This document shows, in pieces, positions 15,863-23,560 of a stretch of 33,663 nt of DNA. Source of the DNA: Acidobacteriaceae bacterium (GTDB taxonomy: Bacteria > Acidobacteriota > Terriglobia > Terriglobales > Acidobacteriaceae); the NCBI GenBank assembly GCA_027323885.1, contig DAHVZT010000119.1, positions 1-33,663 on the forward strand. Reading direction: 5' to 3'. The first letter of the stretch is position 1. Each line of letters starts with the position of its first letter. Position numbers and translations under genes: made by a program. The notes beneath the pieces were generated by a model. It did no database searches. It was not told where the DNA came from and saw only the letters and a program-made list of their open reading frames with translations.

Positions 15863-16846
15863 TCAGCTTTCCTCTTTCACCACGTCCTTCGCATCTTTAT
15901 CCTCACGCATTCCCACGAACCGGGCATGGCGCAGATGATCTCCGGCCGTCCATTCCAGGAATTCAATCTGGGCCACGGCTTCGGGACGGAGCCATACGCA
16001 TTTCTTCATTTTTTCTTCATTCAGGCCCTCGCCACCCCACCGCGAACGTCCGGTCTGCGGCAGATTGACGAACGGACACTTCGGCGTGGCAAGGTGCTGA
16101 ATCCGCTCCCACACCCGCTTCCTGAGTTCCGGCACGAAGCCATTCCGGATGGGCGCAACATAGATCAACTCTCCGCCACGATAAAAGCCGACAAGCAGAG
16201 CGTCCAACCCGTGTGCGCCTGGCATATAGCCGCCTATAACAAATTCCTGCCCACGATTCACACGATGCTTGACCCACGCGCCGGACCTCTCGCCGGGTTC
16301 ATACAGGCTGGTCCGCAGCTTGGCGACAACTCCCTCCAGATTTCGCTCACGCACCTGGCGCATCATTTCGGCGGAAGAATTGGCGTATTGGGAAAGACGG
16401 ACGTGCTCCGCCGGAGTATGGAGCGTCTCCTCCAGCCAGACGCGGCGATCGGCCAGCGGCCGCTGCGTGAGATCTCGGTTCTTCAGGCAGAGGATATCGA
16501 ACGCATAGTAATAGATGTTTGCGGCCTGACTGCGAAAGCTCTGGATCAGCGAAAAGCTGGAGCGGCCATTCTCATCGAGCGCGAGCAGTTCGCCGTCCAG
16601 CACCGTACCCTCCGGCAGCGTTTGCAAAGCTTCCGCCACATAGAAGAATTTTCTGTTCAGGCTGTTTCCGTGGCGCGAAATCAGGGAGACTTCCCCGTTC
16701 CGCTTGATGGCCAGAACTCGAAAGCCGTCCAGCTTGATTTCAAACTGCCAGGGGTCTCCCTCGGGCAAAGTTGCCACGGGTTTGCACTGCATCGGTTGAA
16801 TGAATTCGGCGTTTCTGCTCGGCAGGCCAGCGAGAGACTTCTTCAT
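15863..16846 (-). CDS. ATP-dependent DNA ligase (LigD/LigC-type ligase domain)
   Basis: A 327-residue ligase with the adenylation motif I EIKLDGFR, where Lys takes the AMP, then ISRHGNSL (motif Ia), VLDGELLALD (motif III), YYAFDILCLKNRDL (IIIa), EGVVAKL (IV) and WVKHRVNRGQEFVIGGY (V), followed by an OB-fold domain with LVGFYRGGELIYV and ending near EFLEWTAGDHLRHARFVGMRED. This is the stand-alone ligase module of the non-homologous end-joining family; no polymerase or nuclease domains are fused and no Ku gene is in view. It is transcribed with ribBA (38-nt gap) on the minus strand, although the two functions are unrelated. Confidence 0.9.
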   Translation of the reverse strand: MKKSLAGLPSRNAEFIQPMQCKPVATLPEGDPWQFEIKLDGFRVLAIKRNGEVSLISRHGNSLNRKFFYVAEALQTLPEGTVLDGELLALDENGRSSFSLIQSFRSQAANIYYYAFDILCLKNRDLTQRPLADRRVWLEETLHTPAEHVRLSQYANSSAEMMRQVRERNLEGVVAKLRTSLYEPGERSGAWVKHRVNRGQEFVIGGYMPGAHGLDALLVGFYRGGELIYVAPIRNGFVPELRKRVWERIQHLATPKCPFVNLPQTGRSRWGGEGLNEEKMKKCVWLRPEAVAQIEFLEWTAGDHLRHARFVGMREDKDAKDVVKEES

Positions 16847-16884
16847 CTGCGATTAGATGGCGGCAGCGGCACCCTCGTTCGGGC

Positions 16885-18081
16885 TTACCTGATGGAGGAT
16901 TCAACGGCCTCGATAGGAATTGGAACCTGTTCGACAATCTCAACATTGAAGCCCTGCAGCGCCGGAACGTGGGTTGGCGTATTGGTCAGCAGGCGGATTT
17001 TATGGATGTTCAAGTCCGATAAAATTTGGCCGCCCAGGCCGACCTGCCGCAGGGTGCGGTGCTGCCGTTCCTCATGACCTTCGTGGGCGCGCAGATCGCG
17101 ATGAAAGACCAGCCGGGGCAAAGGTCCGCTTCGTTCCACGCCGAAGCCTTTCGTGCTGTTATGCAAATAGATCAACGCGCCCCGGCCGGCCTCCGCGATC
17201 ATTTGCAACGAGCGGCGAACAATCTGTTGGCAATCACACAATGGAGTCCCAAACACATCGCCTGCGAGGCAATGGGTATGGACGCGCACCAGCATCGGTT
17301 CATCCGCACTGCCGACATTTGAGCTTTGGCCGCTCTCCCGCACGAGCGCGATGTGGCTCTCGCCACCATCCACTTCGCTTTCATATGCAATCATGCGAAA
17401 GTCGCCGAATGGGGTAGGCAAGATGGATTCCGCGACGCGATGGATGTAGCGCTCGTTCTGCAGGCGATAACGGATCAGTTCGGCCACCGTGAGCATGCGC
17501 AACCGATGGGCACGGCAGAACTCGATCAGGTCCGGAACACGGGCCATGGTACCGTCATCCTTCATGATTTCGCAGATAACGCCAGCGGGCACAAGCCCCG
17601 CCATCCGGGCCAGATCGACAGACGCCTCGGTTTGTCCTGCGCGCACCAGGACGCCGCCCCGCCGCGCCCGCAGTGGAAAGACGTGGCCGGGCCGGGCCAG
17701 GTCCGCAGCGCCAGACGCAGGATCGATGGCGACGCGAATCGTGTGCGCCCGATCATGCGCTGAAATGCCCGTCGTCACTCCCTCCCGCGCCTCGATGCTT
17801 TCTGTGAACGCGGTCCCGAATCGCGAGGTATTTTCGTCCGTCATGGGCCGCAGACGCAGATGGTCGGCACGGTCTTCCGTGAGCGTCAGGCATATCAAAC
17901 CGCGCCCGAAGCGGGCCATGAAATTGATCGCCTCCGGAGTGACGAATTCCGCAGCGAGTGTAAGGTCGCCTTCGTTTTCACGATCTTCATCATCGACAAC
18001 CACGATCATGCGACCGGCACGAAACTCCTGCAGAGCTGTCGGAACGTCGACAAAAACGTTTCCATCCACCATGGAAGACAT
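16885..18081 (-). CDS. ribBA: RibBA-like: intact DHBP synthase fused to a degenerate GTP cyclohydrolase II domain
   Basis: A 398-residue riboflavin-pathway protein. The N-terminal ~205 residues are 3,4-dihydroxy-2-butanone-4-phosphate synthase with its acidic loop DDEDRENEGDL, TEDRADHLRL, TAFTESIEAREGVTTGISA and GHVFPL intact. The C-terminal domain keeps the zinc cysteines (HTHCLAGD and PLCDCQQ). Its catalytic regions are eroded: the HRQEGRGIGL motif of cyclohydrolase II is replaced by LHNSTKGFGV, and DxRxY is replaced by TLRQV, leaving only the Arg. I infer a RibB-active protein with a non-catalytic or repurposed tail (RibBX-like). The start is ATG 18081, chosen because GCGGAG lies 8-13 nt before it; TTG 18123 and ATG 18072 are alternatives. 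Confidence 0.88.
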   Translation of the reverse strand: MSSMVDGNVFVDVPTALQEFRAGRMIVVVDDEDRENEGDLTLAAEFVTPEAINFMARFGRGLICLTLTEDRADHLRLRPMTDENTSRFGTAFTESIEAREGVTTGISAHDRAHTIRVAIDPASGAADLARPGHVFPLRARRGGVLVRAGQTEASVDLARMAGLVPAGVICEIMKDDGTMARVPDLIEFCRAHRLRMLTVAELIRYRLQNERYIHRVAESILPTPFGDFRMIAYESEVDGGESHIALVRESGQSSNVGSADEPMLVRVHTHCLAGDVFGTPLCDCQQIVRRSLQMIAEAGRGALIYLHNSTKGFGVERSGPLPRLVFHRDLRAHEGHEERQHRTLRQVGLGGQILSDLNIHKIRLLTNTPTHVPALQGFNVEIVEQVPIPIEAVESSIR

Positions 18082-18125
18082 TGTATCCACTCCGCACCAG
18101 GCCGGTATTTGTTCGCGCTCCAAAG

Positions 18126-18158
18126 AAAAATGCCATCTCTGCGCGAGATGGCATTTTT
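18126..18158 (-). terminator. Bidirectional rho-independent terminator
   Basis: A perfect 14-bp stem (aaaaatgccatctc at 18126-18139, gagatggcattttt at 18145-18158) encloses a 5-nt loop and ends in T5 on either strand. It lies just past the stop of the 75-residue gene on the minus strand and separates that transcript from ribBA. Confidence 0.85.
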
Positions 18159-18175
18159 GAAACCGGCGGTGCTTT

Positions 18176-18403
18176 TTACAGTGAGGATTCGATCTCGAAA
18201 CCCCAAGCTTCCAGCAGAGTCTCTGGAATATACTTCGAGTTCTTATTGCGCCGCGCCCATTCGCGAAGGCGAGTGGAGCGGACGTACTGATCGGGTGTCA
18301 ACTTGTACTCCTTAACCACTTGCTCAAAGGAGGTAACGGTGGGAACGACCGGCCCGATCGGTTCCGGCTTGCCCCAGTTTGGATTTCCACGACGCTTTGC
18401 CAT
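18176..18403 (-). CDS. Small conserved-looking protein of unknown function (75 aa)
   Basis: A 75-residue basic protein that begins MAKRRGNPNWGKPEP and contains a helical segment FEQVVKEYKLTPDQYVRSTRLREWARRN, ending in a hydrophobic/acidic tail. There is no signal peptide or membrane segment. It is accepted as a gene because it has an ATG start, a clear terminator immediately downstream and protein-like composition. The first-helix pattern and N-terminal basic block could suit nucleic-acid or ribosome association, but this is a guess. I do not recognise a named family. Confidence 0.7.
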   Translation of the reverse strand: MAKRRGNPNWGKPEPIGPVVPTVTSFEQVVKEYKLTPDQYVRSTRLREWARRNKNSKYIPETLLEAWGFEIESSL

Positions 18404-18570
18404 TGCTTGCTGGTCCTTTATTGCAGAAGATTTGGGCAGAGACTGCTAGAGTGAACAGTGGCCCGGCGGGAAATGATAGCAGGCCAGAGAGACAGTTCAT
18501 CTATGAGTTTACGAAACTTTTCTCCGCAAATCAATAGCCACATGGAAATGGGAACGAGTCTGCCGAACAG

Positions 18571-18609
18571 ATTGAGTCCACCCGTGGGGGAGTCCGGTGT
18601 GGACTCAAT
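18571..18609. repeat. 11-bp inverted repeat downstream of the His-rich protein gene
   Basis: ATTGAGTCCAC at 18571-18581 is perfectly complemented by GTGGACTCAAT at 18599-18609, with a 17-nt loop. It lies 26 nt past the stop of the minus-strand gene 18635-18913 and could stabilise or end that transcript, but no T-run follows. Confidence 0.6.
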
Positions 18610-18634
18610 ATGTTCGATCAGTCACGCAATCGCC

Positions 18635-18913
18635 CTATCGATCGTTTTTGTGGGACTGAGATCCTGCGCGGGAATGCTCTTCCGAAGAAAGAGAGCTGCC
18701 ACCTTTGGAGCCCGCTTCTGAGCGGCTCGATTTGGACCTCTCATGCGCATCTGTGGAAGCCTTGTGTGCATGGGTGGAATGCTCGTGAGCGCGAGAAGAA
18801 TGCTCCATCCCCTTGTCGTGCTCGCCGCGCCCGTGACTTTCCGCAGCACTACGGTGAGACTTCGCAGCATTCTCGTGGTGCTCGGCGGCTTTCCTGTGCG
18901 ATTCAGTAGGCAT
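18635..18913 (-). CDS. Small His/Ser/Ala-rich repeat protein (92 aa)
   Basis: A 92-residue, highly charged protein with no hydrophobic core. Its first half repeats a heptad-like pattern (HRKAAEHHENAAKSHRSAAESH), then GEHDKGMEHSSRAHEHSTHAHKA, then a Ser/Lys/Arg-rich tail. It matches a widespread class of short bacterial proteins with AAEHHE-type repeats, of unknown function; stress or metal roles have been guessed for them. His residues are spaced so as to line one face of a helix. The start is ATG 18913 with a good GGGAG upstream. It is a single gene followed by an inverted repeat. Confidence 0.75.
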   Translation of the reverse strand: MPTESHRKAAEHHENAAKSHRSAAESHGRGEHDKGMEHSSRAHEHSTHAHKASTDAHERSKSSRSEAGSKGGSSLSSEEHSRAGSQSHKNDR

Positions 18914-19006
18914 CTTTGGACTCCCAATGGGGAAATATCCCCTCTTTTAGTGGGATGGTCGAATGTCCCGGTATGTTGTCCGGACCGCGTCCCTGGCAGA
19001 CCCAGT

Positions 19007-19030
19007 TACGTGTATGGCTACGTGTATGGC
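19007..19030 (+). repeat. Tandem 12-bp repeat in an intergenic region
   Basis: tacgtgtatggc occurs twice head to tail at 19007-19018 and 19019-19030, between signal peptidase and the His-rich protein gene. Probably slippage; no function is inferred. Confidence 0.8.
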
Positions 19031-19075
19031 GAACCGGTGTTCTCCTCGATCTGATCCGCGCGGCAATCTGAAATC

Positions 19076-19729
19076 CTATCGAACTACGCCCATTTCATCC
19101 GCCGGCCAATACACGAAAGAAGCCTTGCCGTAGATCAGGCTCCGGTTGACGGGACCAAAATCCCGGCTGTCGCTGGAGATGGAGCGGTGGTCGCCCATGA
19201 CGAAGTACTGACCTGCCTTCAGAACTCTGTCGGGATAGGAGCGCTCATCCTGGTAGCGAGGCAGAACGTAGGGCTCGGCGAGCGGCTTGCCGTTCACGTA
19301 GACCTGTCCGTCCAGGATCCGGAGATCGTCTCCAGGAATTGCGATCACACGCTTGATATAGCTTTTGACGGGGTCGCGCGGATAGTGGAACACGATGACA
19401 TCGCCACGCCGGATCGGCTCAAAGTGATACTCAAATTTGTTGATGAAAATGCGTTCCTGGTCCTGCAGTTCCGGCATCATGCTGGTGCCTTCCACGCGCA
19501 CCGGCTGGAAGACAAAAGTGATGATGAAGAAGGCGACCAGAACGGAAACCAGCAGGTCCCGTGTCCACATCTGCCAGACAAAACTCTGCGGGTTGCCATG
19601 GGGCTCTGCCGATTCAGCCCCGGCTGGCCTGGACGATTCAGGACCGCTCTTTTCCTGGTACTCCTGCACCTGCGAATCAAACCCTCTGCGTCTATCGTAA
19701 ATCGAATCCCCGCGTCCCGGCTCAAGCAC
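19076..19729 (-). CDS. lepB: Signal peptidase I
   Basis: A type I leader peptidase that cleaves signal peptides at the outer face of the cytoplasmic membrane. One membrane segment (LLVSVLVAFFIITFVF) precedes the catalytic Ser box (VEGTSMMPEL). The Lys box is SYIKRVIAIPGD, and the late box is GDHRSISSDSRDFGPV. So the Ser/Lys dyad is complete. The start is uncertain: GTG 19729 is used here; GTG 19669 (with AGAGGG upstream) and ATG 19570 are possible. The open frame runs on to 20170 but would then overlap the divergent hydrolase gene and encode low-complexity Arg-rich sequence, so the long form is rejected. Confidence 0.88.
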   Translation of the reverse strand: MLEPGRGDSIYDRRRGFDSQVQEYQEKSGPESSRPAGAESAEPHGNPQSFVWQMWTRDLLVSVLVAFFIITFVFQPVRVEGTSMMPELQDQERIFINKFEYHFEPIRRGDVIVFHYPRDPVKSYIKRVIAIPGDDLRILDGQVYVNGKPLAEPYVLPRYQDERSYPDRVLKAGQYFVMGDHRSISSDSRDFGPVNRSLIYGKASFVYWPADEMGVVR

Positions 19730-19801
19730 TATGCGCCGGAAGGTGGCGCAGGTCGCAATTCCGTTCTTTCCAGCAGTACTGACTGGCGGTAGGCTGAGAA
19801 A

Positions 19802-20911
19802 ATGACGCAGCCTCCGCATTCCGTTTGCGAGAGTTTTCCCGCGGCGCGTGACGTGCTCGAGCAAGCCATCCAGGACCGCGTTTTTCCTGGAGCGGCGTTT
19901 GGAGTGTTCGCCCAAGGACAAGTTCTCACGACAGAGGCGCTTGGCCACTTCACGTACGAAGCGGGCGCGCCACCCGTGCGCCCGGAAACGATCTTTGATC
20001 TCGCCAGCGTCAGCAAAGTTGTCGCGACCACGGCGACGGCCATGCTGCTTTGGGAGCGCGGGCGGCTCGATCTTCATCGCCCGGTCGGCGAAACGCTTCC
20101 CGAATTTGTTGAAGCGGAAGCGCTGGGCAGCCGGAAGCGCTCCGTCACGCCAACCATGCTGCTCGCGCACTCCTCCGGCCTGCCCGCTTATGAGCGGCTC
20201 TACGAACGTTGTTCCACTCGCGCGGAGTTGCTGGACGCCTGTTTGCGCATGCCGCTGGAGGCGGCTCCGGAAAGCCGCGCCGTGTATTCCGATATCGGAT
20301 TCATTGTGCTAGGGCAGCTTCTGGAAAGGCTCGCAGAGGAACCTCTGGACGCATTTTGCCGACGCGAAATCTTTGCCCCACTTGGCATGACCTCTACCCA
20401 GTACCGCCCACCGCCGGAGATCCGATCTTCCATACCGCCGACCGGCATTGATGTGGGTCTGCGGCGGGGAACAGTGCAGGGCGAAGTGCATGACGAAAAC
20501 TGTTGCAGGCTGGGGGGCATTGCCGGGCATGCTGGCCTGTTTTCCAATGTTGCCGACGTGCTTCGATTCGCTTCCTGCATCTTGCGCGGGGGTGCGCCTG
20601 TTTTCCAGCGGGAAGCTGTCAGTCTTTTTACGGCACGCCAATCCATGCCTCCGCACACGTCGCGGGCCCTTGGATGGGACACTCCCTCCGCGCCTTCTTC
20701 GTCGGGGCAATTCTTCAGCAGCCACTCGGTGGGTCATCTCGGGTACACGGGTACTTCTCTTTGGATTGACCTCGAAAAGCGGATTGCGGTCGCGCTGCTC
20801 ACGAACCGCACCTATCCGGACGCACATTCTGAGAGTTCTTCCGAGGGCATCCGGCGAGTACGTCCCAGATTCCACGATGCCCTGATGCAGGAGTTGAACG
20901 CATCCAAATAA
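19802..20911 (+). CDS. Serine beta-lactamase-like hydrolase (class C / esterase / peptidase fold)
   Basis: A 369-residue protein of the beta-lactamase/transpeptidase-like superfamily. The catalytic SxxK is SVSK in FDLASVSKVVATTATAMLL, the Tyr motif is YSD in AVYSDIGFIVLGQLLE, and the third motif is HLGYTGTS. SSGLPAY and GGIAGHAGLFSN are also typical of this family. No signal peptide is seen, so it is probably cytoplasmic. It lies 75 nt upstream of murQ on the same strand. In several bacteria such hydrolases neighbour muropeptide-recycling genes, so a role in processing cell-wall fragments is a reasonable inference; esterase activity is an alternative. Confidence 0.85.
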   Translation: MTQPPHSVCESFPAARDVLEQAIQDRVFPGAAFGVFAQGQVLTTEALGHFTYEAGAPPVRPETIFDLASVSKVVATTATAMLLWERGRLDLHRPVGETLPEFVEAEALGSRKRSVTPTMLLAHSSGLPAYERLYERCSTRAELLDACLRMPLEAAPESRAVYSDIGFIVLGQLLERLAEEPLDAFCRREIFAPLGMTSTQYRPPPEIRSSIPPTGIDVGLRRGTVQGEVHDENCCRLGGIAGHAGLFSNVADVLRFASCILRGGAPVFQREAVSLFTARQSMPPHTSRALGWDTPSAPSSSGQFFSSHSVGHLGYTGTSLWIDLEKRIAVALLTNRTYPDAHSESSSEGIRRVRPRFHDALMQELNASK

Positions 20912-20986
20912 GTGGCTGCGAGATTGGAAGCCGAGGCGATACAATCGAAGAGGGCACTTGCAGCATGAAAGCGGTGTTTTGAGGCT

Positions 20987-21964
20987 ATGACAAACGCAAC
21001 CGGCCAGACCGAGGCACGGACCAGAAATGCCGAGCATAACGGCAAAGGTTCATTTACAGATCTGCAGCGACTCACAACGGAAAGCGCCAATGAAGCATCG
21101 GAAGGTTTCGATACAAAGTCGGCGCTGGAAATTGCCCGGATCATCAACCATGAAGATGTGAAGATCACCGCGGCGATCAAGAAATCTCTTCCAGAGATCG
21201 CTACGGTCATCGACAATGTGGCGCGGTGCTTACGGGACGGGGGACGCCTGATCTATGTCGGCGCCGGTTCGAGCGGACGGATCGCGGCGCTCGATGCTTC
21301 GGAAATTCCTCCGACCTACTCCACTTCCCCGCAGACGGTGCAATACATTATGGCGGGCGGACCCAAGGCGCTTGCCTCCGCAATGGAAGTGAACGAGGAC
21401 TCACGCGAGCTGGGCCAGCGGGACATTGCACGCCGCCGCCCCACGCGGAAAGACATCGTCATTGGCATTTCCGCCAGCGGGCGTACACCCTATGTCGTTG
21501 CAGCCGTGGAATATGCGCGGGGTCGAGGATCCAAAACGGCCGCCGTAACCTGCAACTACAATTCGGAACTTTCGACCGTCGCAGACGTGACCATCGTGGC
21601 CGAAGTGGGACCGGAGGTCGTGCTCGGCTCCACGCGCATGAAGGCCGGCACCGCGCAGAAGATGATTCTGAACATGATTACCACGGGTGCAATGACGCGC
21701 CTGGGTTATGTGTACGAAAACCTGATGGTCAATGTGCACATGAAGAACTCCAAACTGGTCGAGCGCGGAATCCGCATCCTGACGCAGTCCTGCGGGGTGG
21801 ATCACGAGACCGCGGTGCGCACGATCAAATCGGCTGGCAAAAGCGTTCCCATTGCTTTGGTCATGCTGAAGGCGAAAGTAGACAAGCAGGAAGCGGTGCG
21901 CCGTTTGACCAAGTCGGACGGGAACGTTCGCCGAGCGATCGAAGACACCACGCTCGAGCTCTAA
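20987..21964 (+). CDS. murQ: N-acetylmuramic acid 6-phosphate etherase MurQ
   Basis: A 325-residue SIS-domain lyase that cleaves the lactyl ether of MurNAc-6-phosphate to give GlcNAc-6-phosphate, a step in peptidoglycan recycling. Diagnostic stretches: LIYVGAGSSGRIAALDASEIPPTY, the acidic EVNEDS region, IGISASGRTPYV and GPEVVLGSTRMKAGTAQK. The length fits the usual ~300 residues plus a 20-residue N-terminal tail (ATG at 20987). It is followed at 41 nt by murA, so salvage and synthesis of the wall precursor may share a transcript. Confidence 0.93.
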   Translation: MTNATGQTEARTRNAEHNGKGSFTDLQRLTTESANEASEGFDTKSALEIARIINHEDVKITAAIKKSLPEIATVIDNVARCLRDGGRLIYVGAGSSGRIAALDASEIPPTYSTSPQTVQYIMAGGPKALASAMEVNEDSRELGQRDIARRRPTRKDIVIGISASGRTPYVVAAVEYARGRGSKTAAVTCNYNSELSTVADVTIVAEVGPEVVLGSTRMKAGTAQKMILNMITTGAMTRLGYVYENLMVNVHMKNSKLVERGIRILTQSCGVDHETAVRTIKSAGKSVPIALVMLKAKVDKQEAVRRLTKSDGNVRRAIEDTTLEL

Positions 21965-22005
21965 GCCAGAACGATCTACCTCACCTTTACGGGCAAGCCC
22001 AATTC

Positions 22006-23508
22006 ATGGATAAATTCATTATTCGCGGCGGCACACCGCTCCAGGGGACAATTCGCATCAGCGGCGCCAAGAACTCCGCCCTGCCTTGTATGGCGGCGGC
22101 GATTCTGACCGAAGATGAAGTGATTCTGGAAAACATCCCCGATGTGCGCGACATCGAGACCGAGCGCAAACTGCTCGCGTCCATGGGCGCGGAAGTCGAG
22201 CTGGGCTATGGCCGCGCGCACCATCGCACGCGCATACGGTGCGCGCTGCTGTCCGATCCAGTCGCGAAATACGAAATCGTGAAAACCATGCGGGCCTCTT
22301 CTCTGGTGCTGGGGCCGCTGGTTGCCCGCACAGGTCTGGCGCGCGTCGCCATGCCCGGAGGATGCGCCATCGGGGGACGCCCAATCGATCTGCACATTCT
22401 CGGACTGCAGGCCATGGGTGCGGAGATCACGCAGGAGCATGGATACCTGGAAGCCCGGGCCAGGCGCCTGCATGGCGCGCATATACATTTCGAAAAGATT
22501 ACCGTCACCGGAACGGAAGATCTGCTGATGGCCGCGGTTCTGGCCGAAGGCGAAACCGTGATGGAAAACTGCGCACGCGAGCCCGAGGTCTCCGACCTGG
22601 CCGCGCTGCTCACCGCCATGGGTGCAAAGATTGAGGGCGCGGGAACTTCCACCCTGCGCGTCCAGGGCGTGGAGCGATTGCATGGCACGCGGTATCGCAT
22701 CAATCCGGATCGAATTGAGGCCGGCACCTTCCTGGTCGCGGGCGCGATCACCGGAGGAGACATCACTCTGACCGGCTGCAACCCGAATCATCTTGCGTCG
22801 GTGATCGAAAAGCTGCGGGAGTGCGGGGTGCAATGCGATCTGACGCCGGACACCATTCGAGTACGTCGTCCGGGCAGGCTGTTGCCTTCCAATATTTCCA
22901 CGGAAGAGTATCCTGGCTTCCCCACCGATATGCAGGCGCAATTCATGGCCTTGGCAACCCAGGCCGAAGGCGTCGCCACAATCACGGAGAACATTTTTGA
23001 GAACCGGTTCATGCATGTGCAGGAACTGGTCCGCATGGGAGCAAACATCCGCGTGGATGGCCGCACAGCCACGGTGCATGGGAAGACTCCGCTCTCGGCC
23101 GCGGCAGTGATGGCATCGGACCTGCGCGCCTCCGCATCGCTCGTGCTGGCGGCGCTTGTCGCGGAAGGCGAGACCATCATTGATCGCGTGTATCACATTG
23201 ACCGCGGCTATGAGCGCATTGAGGAAAAGCTCCGCGGCGTGGGCGCGAGGATTCGCCGCATAGGCAACGTGTTCCGCAACAATGAGGAAGTGGCGGCGCA
23301 GGTCACCGCGTACGGAAGATGCGAAAGCTTATTGCCCCGATCCGGTTTCTCTTGCTCGCAATGCGTGGCCATTGGCTTCACCCGTGGCGCAGTCCTTATC
23401 TGCGGTGGCGCATCGAAACGTACTCTGGCATTCCTGCGAATACGATTGACGCACGTATCTTCTGGAGTTTTCTCTTCCGGGAGAAATTCCGTCTTCTGCA
23501 CTTTCTGA
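22006..23508 (+). CDS. murA: UDP-N-acetylglucosamine 1-carboxyvinyltransferase MurA with abnormal C-terminal extension
   Basis: First committed enzyme of peptidoglycan synthesis, adding enolpyruvyl from PEP to UDP-GlcNAc. The start MDKFIIRGGTPLQG and SGAKNSALP are family marks. The catalytic Cys120 lies in MPGGCAIGGRP. The family core ends about residue 419 (YERIEEKLRGVGARIRRI). The frame then stays open for about 80 more residues of Cys/Arg/Ser-rich sequence to 23508. That extension overlaps, in another frame, a small ORF (23319-23549) whose protein looks more natural. So the normal MurA stop has probably been lost, by frameshift or point change, or this is a sequencing error near 23260. The enzyme core itself appears intact. 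Confidence 0.92.
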   Translation: MDKFIIRGGTPLQGTIRISGAKNSALPCMAAAILTEDEVILENIPDVRDIETERKLLASMGAEVELGYGRAHHRTRIRCALLSDPVAKYEIVKTMRASSLVLGPLVARTGLARVAMPGGCAIGGRPIDLHILGLQAMGAEITQEHGYLEARARRLHGAHIHFEKITVTGTEDLLMAAVLAEGETVMENCAREPEVSDLAALLTAMGAKIEGAGTSTLRVQGVERLHGTRYRINPDRIEAGTFLVAGAITGGDITLTGCNPNHLASVIEKLRECGVQCDLTPDTIRVRRPGRLLPSNISTEEYPGFPTDMQAQFMALATQAEGVATITENIFENRFMHVQELVRMGANIRVDGRTATVHGKTPLSAAAVMASDLRASASLVLAALVAEGETIIDRVYHIDRGYERIEEKLRGVGARIRRIGNVFRNNEEVAAQVTAYGRCESLLPRSGFSCSQCVAIGFTRGAVLICGGASKRTLAFLRIRLTHVSSGVFSSGRNSVFCTF

Positions 23509-23549
23509 TCTGGACGGCGGAGATGAGCTCGTACCAACACAGCAAATAA
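23319..23549 (+). CDS. Small basic protein of unknown function overlapping the murA tail (76 aa)
   Basis: A 76-residue basic protein beginning MRKLIAPIRFLLLAMRG, with an aromatic-rich block HPWRSPYLRWRIETYSG and a C-terminal FLIWTAEMSSYQHSK. Its residue pattern (amphipathic helix, WRIETYSG core) is far more protein-like than the murA-frame reading of the same DNA. It lies 11 nt before the Gfo/Idh/MocA gene. The ATG has GGAAG directly in front, a cramped ribosome binding site. I do not recognise a named family; its overlap with the murA frame is treated as evidence that the murA extension is secondary. Confidence 0.6.
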   Translation: MRKLIAPIRFLLLAMRGHWLHPWRSPYLRWRIETYSGIPANTIDARIFWSFLFREKFRLLHFLIWTAEMSSYQHSK

Positions 23550-23560
23550 GAGGAACTCTT

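Noticed and set aside
15824-17077. 417-codon plus-strand open frame
   Set aside because: It is antisense to the DNA ligase and the ribBA end; both minus-strand genes have complete family motifs and this frame has none.
19730-20170. Long N-terminal extension of signal peptidase I
   Set aside because: It would overlap the divergent serine hydrolase gene and encodes Arg-rich low-complexity sequence unlike signal peptidases.
21226-22005. 260-codon N-terminal extension of murA
   Set aside because: It reads through murQ in another frame; MurA begins at the family-typical MDKFIIRGG at 22006.
21976-23196. 406-codon minus-strand open frame
   Set aside because: Antisense shadow of murA, rich in His/Arg/Gln without a recognisable domain.
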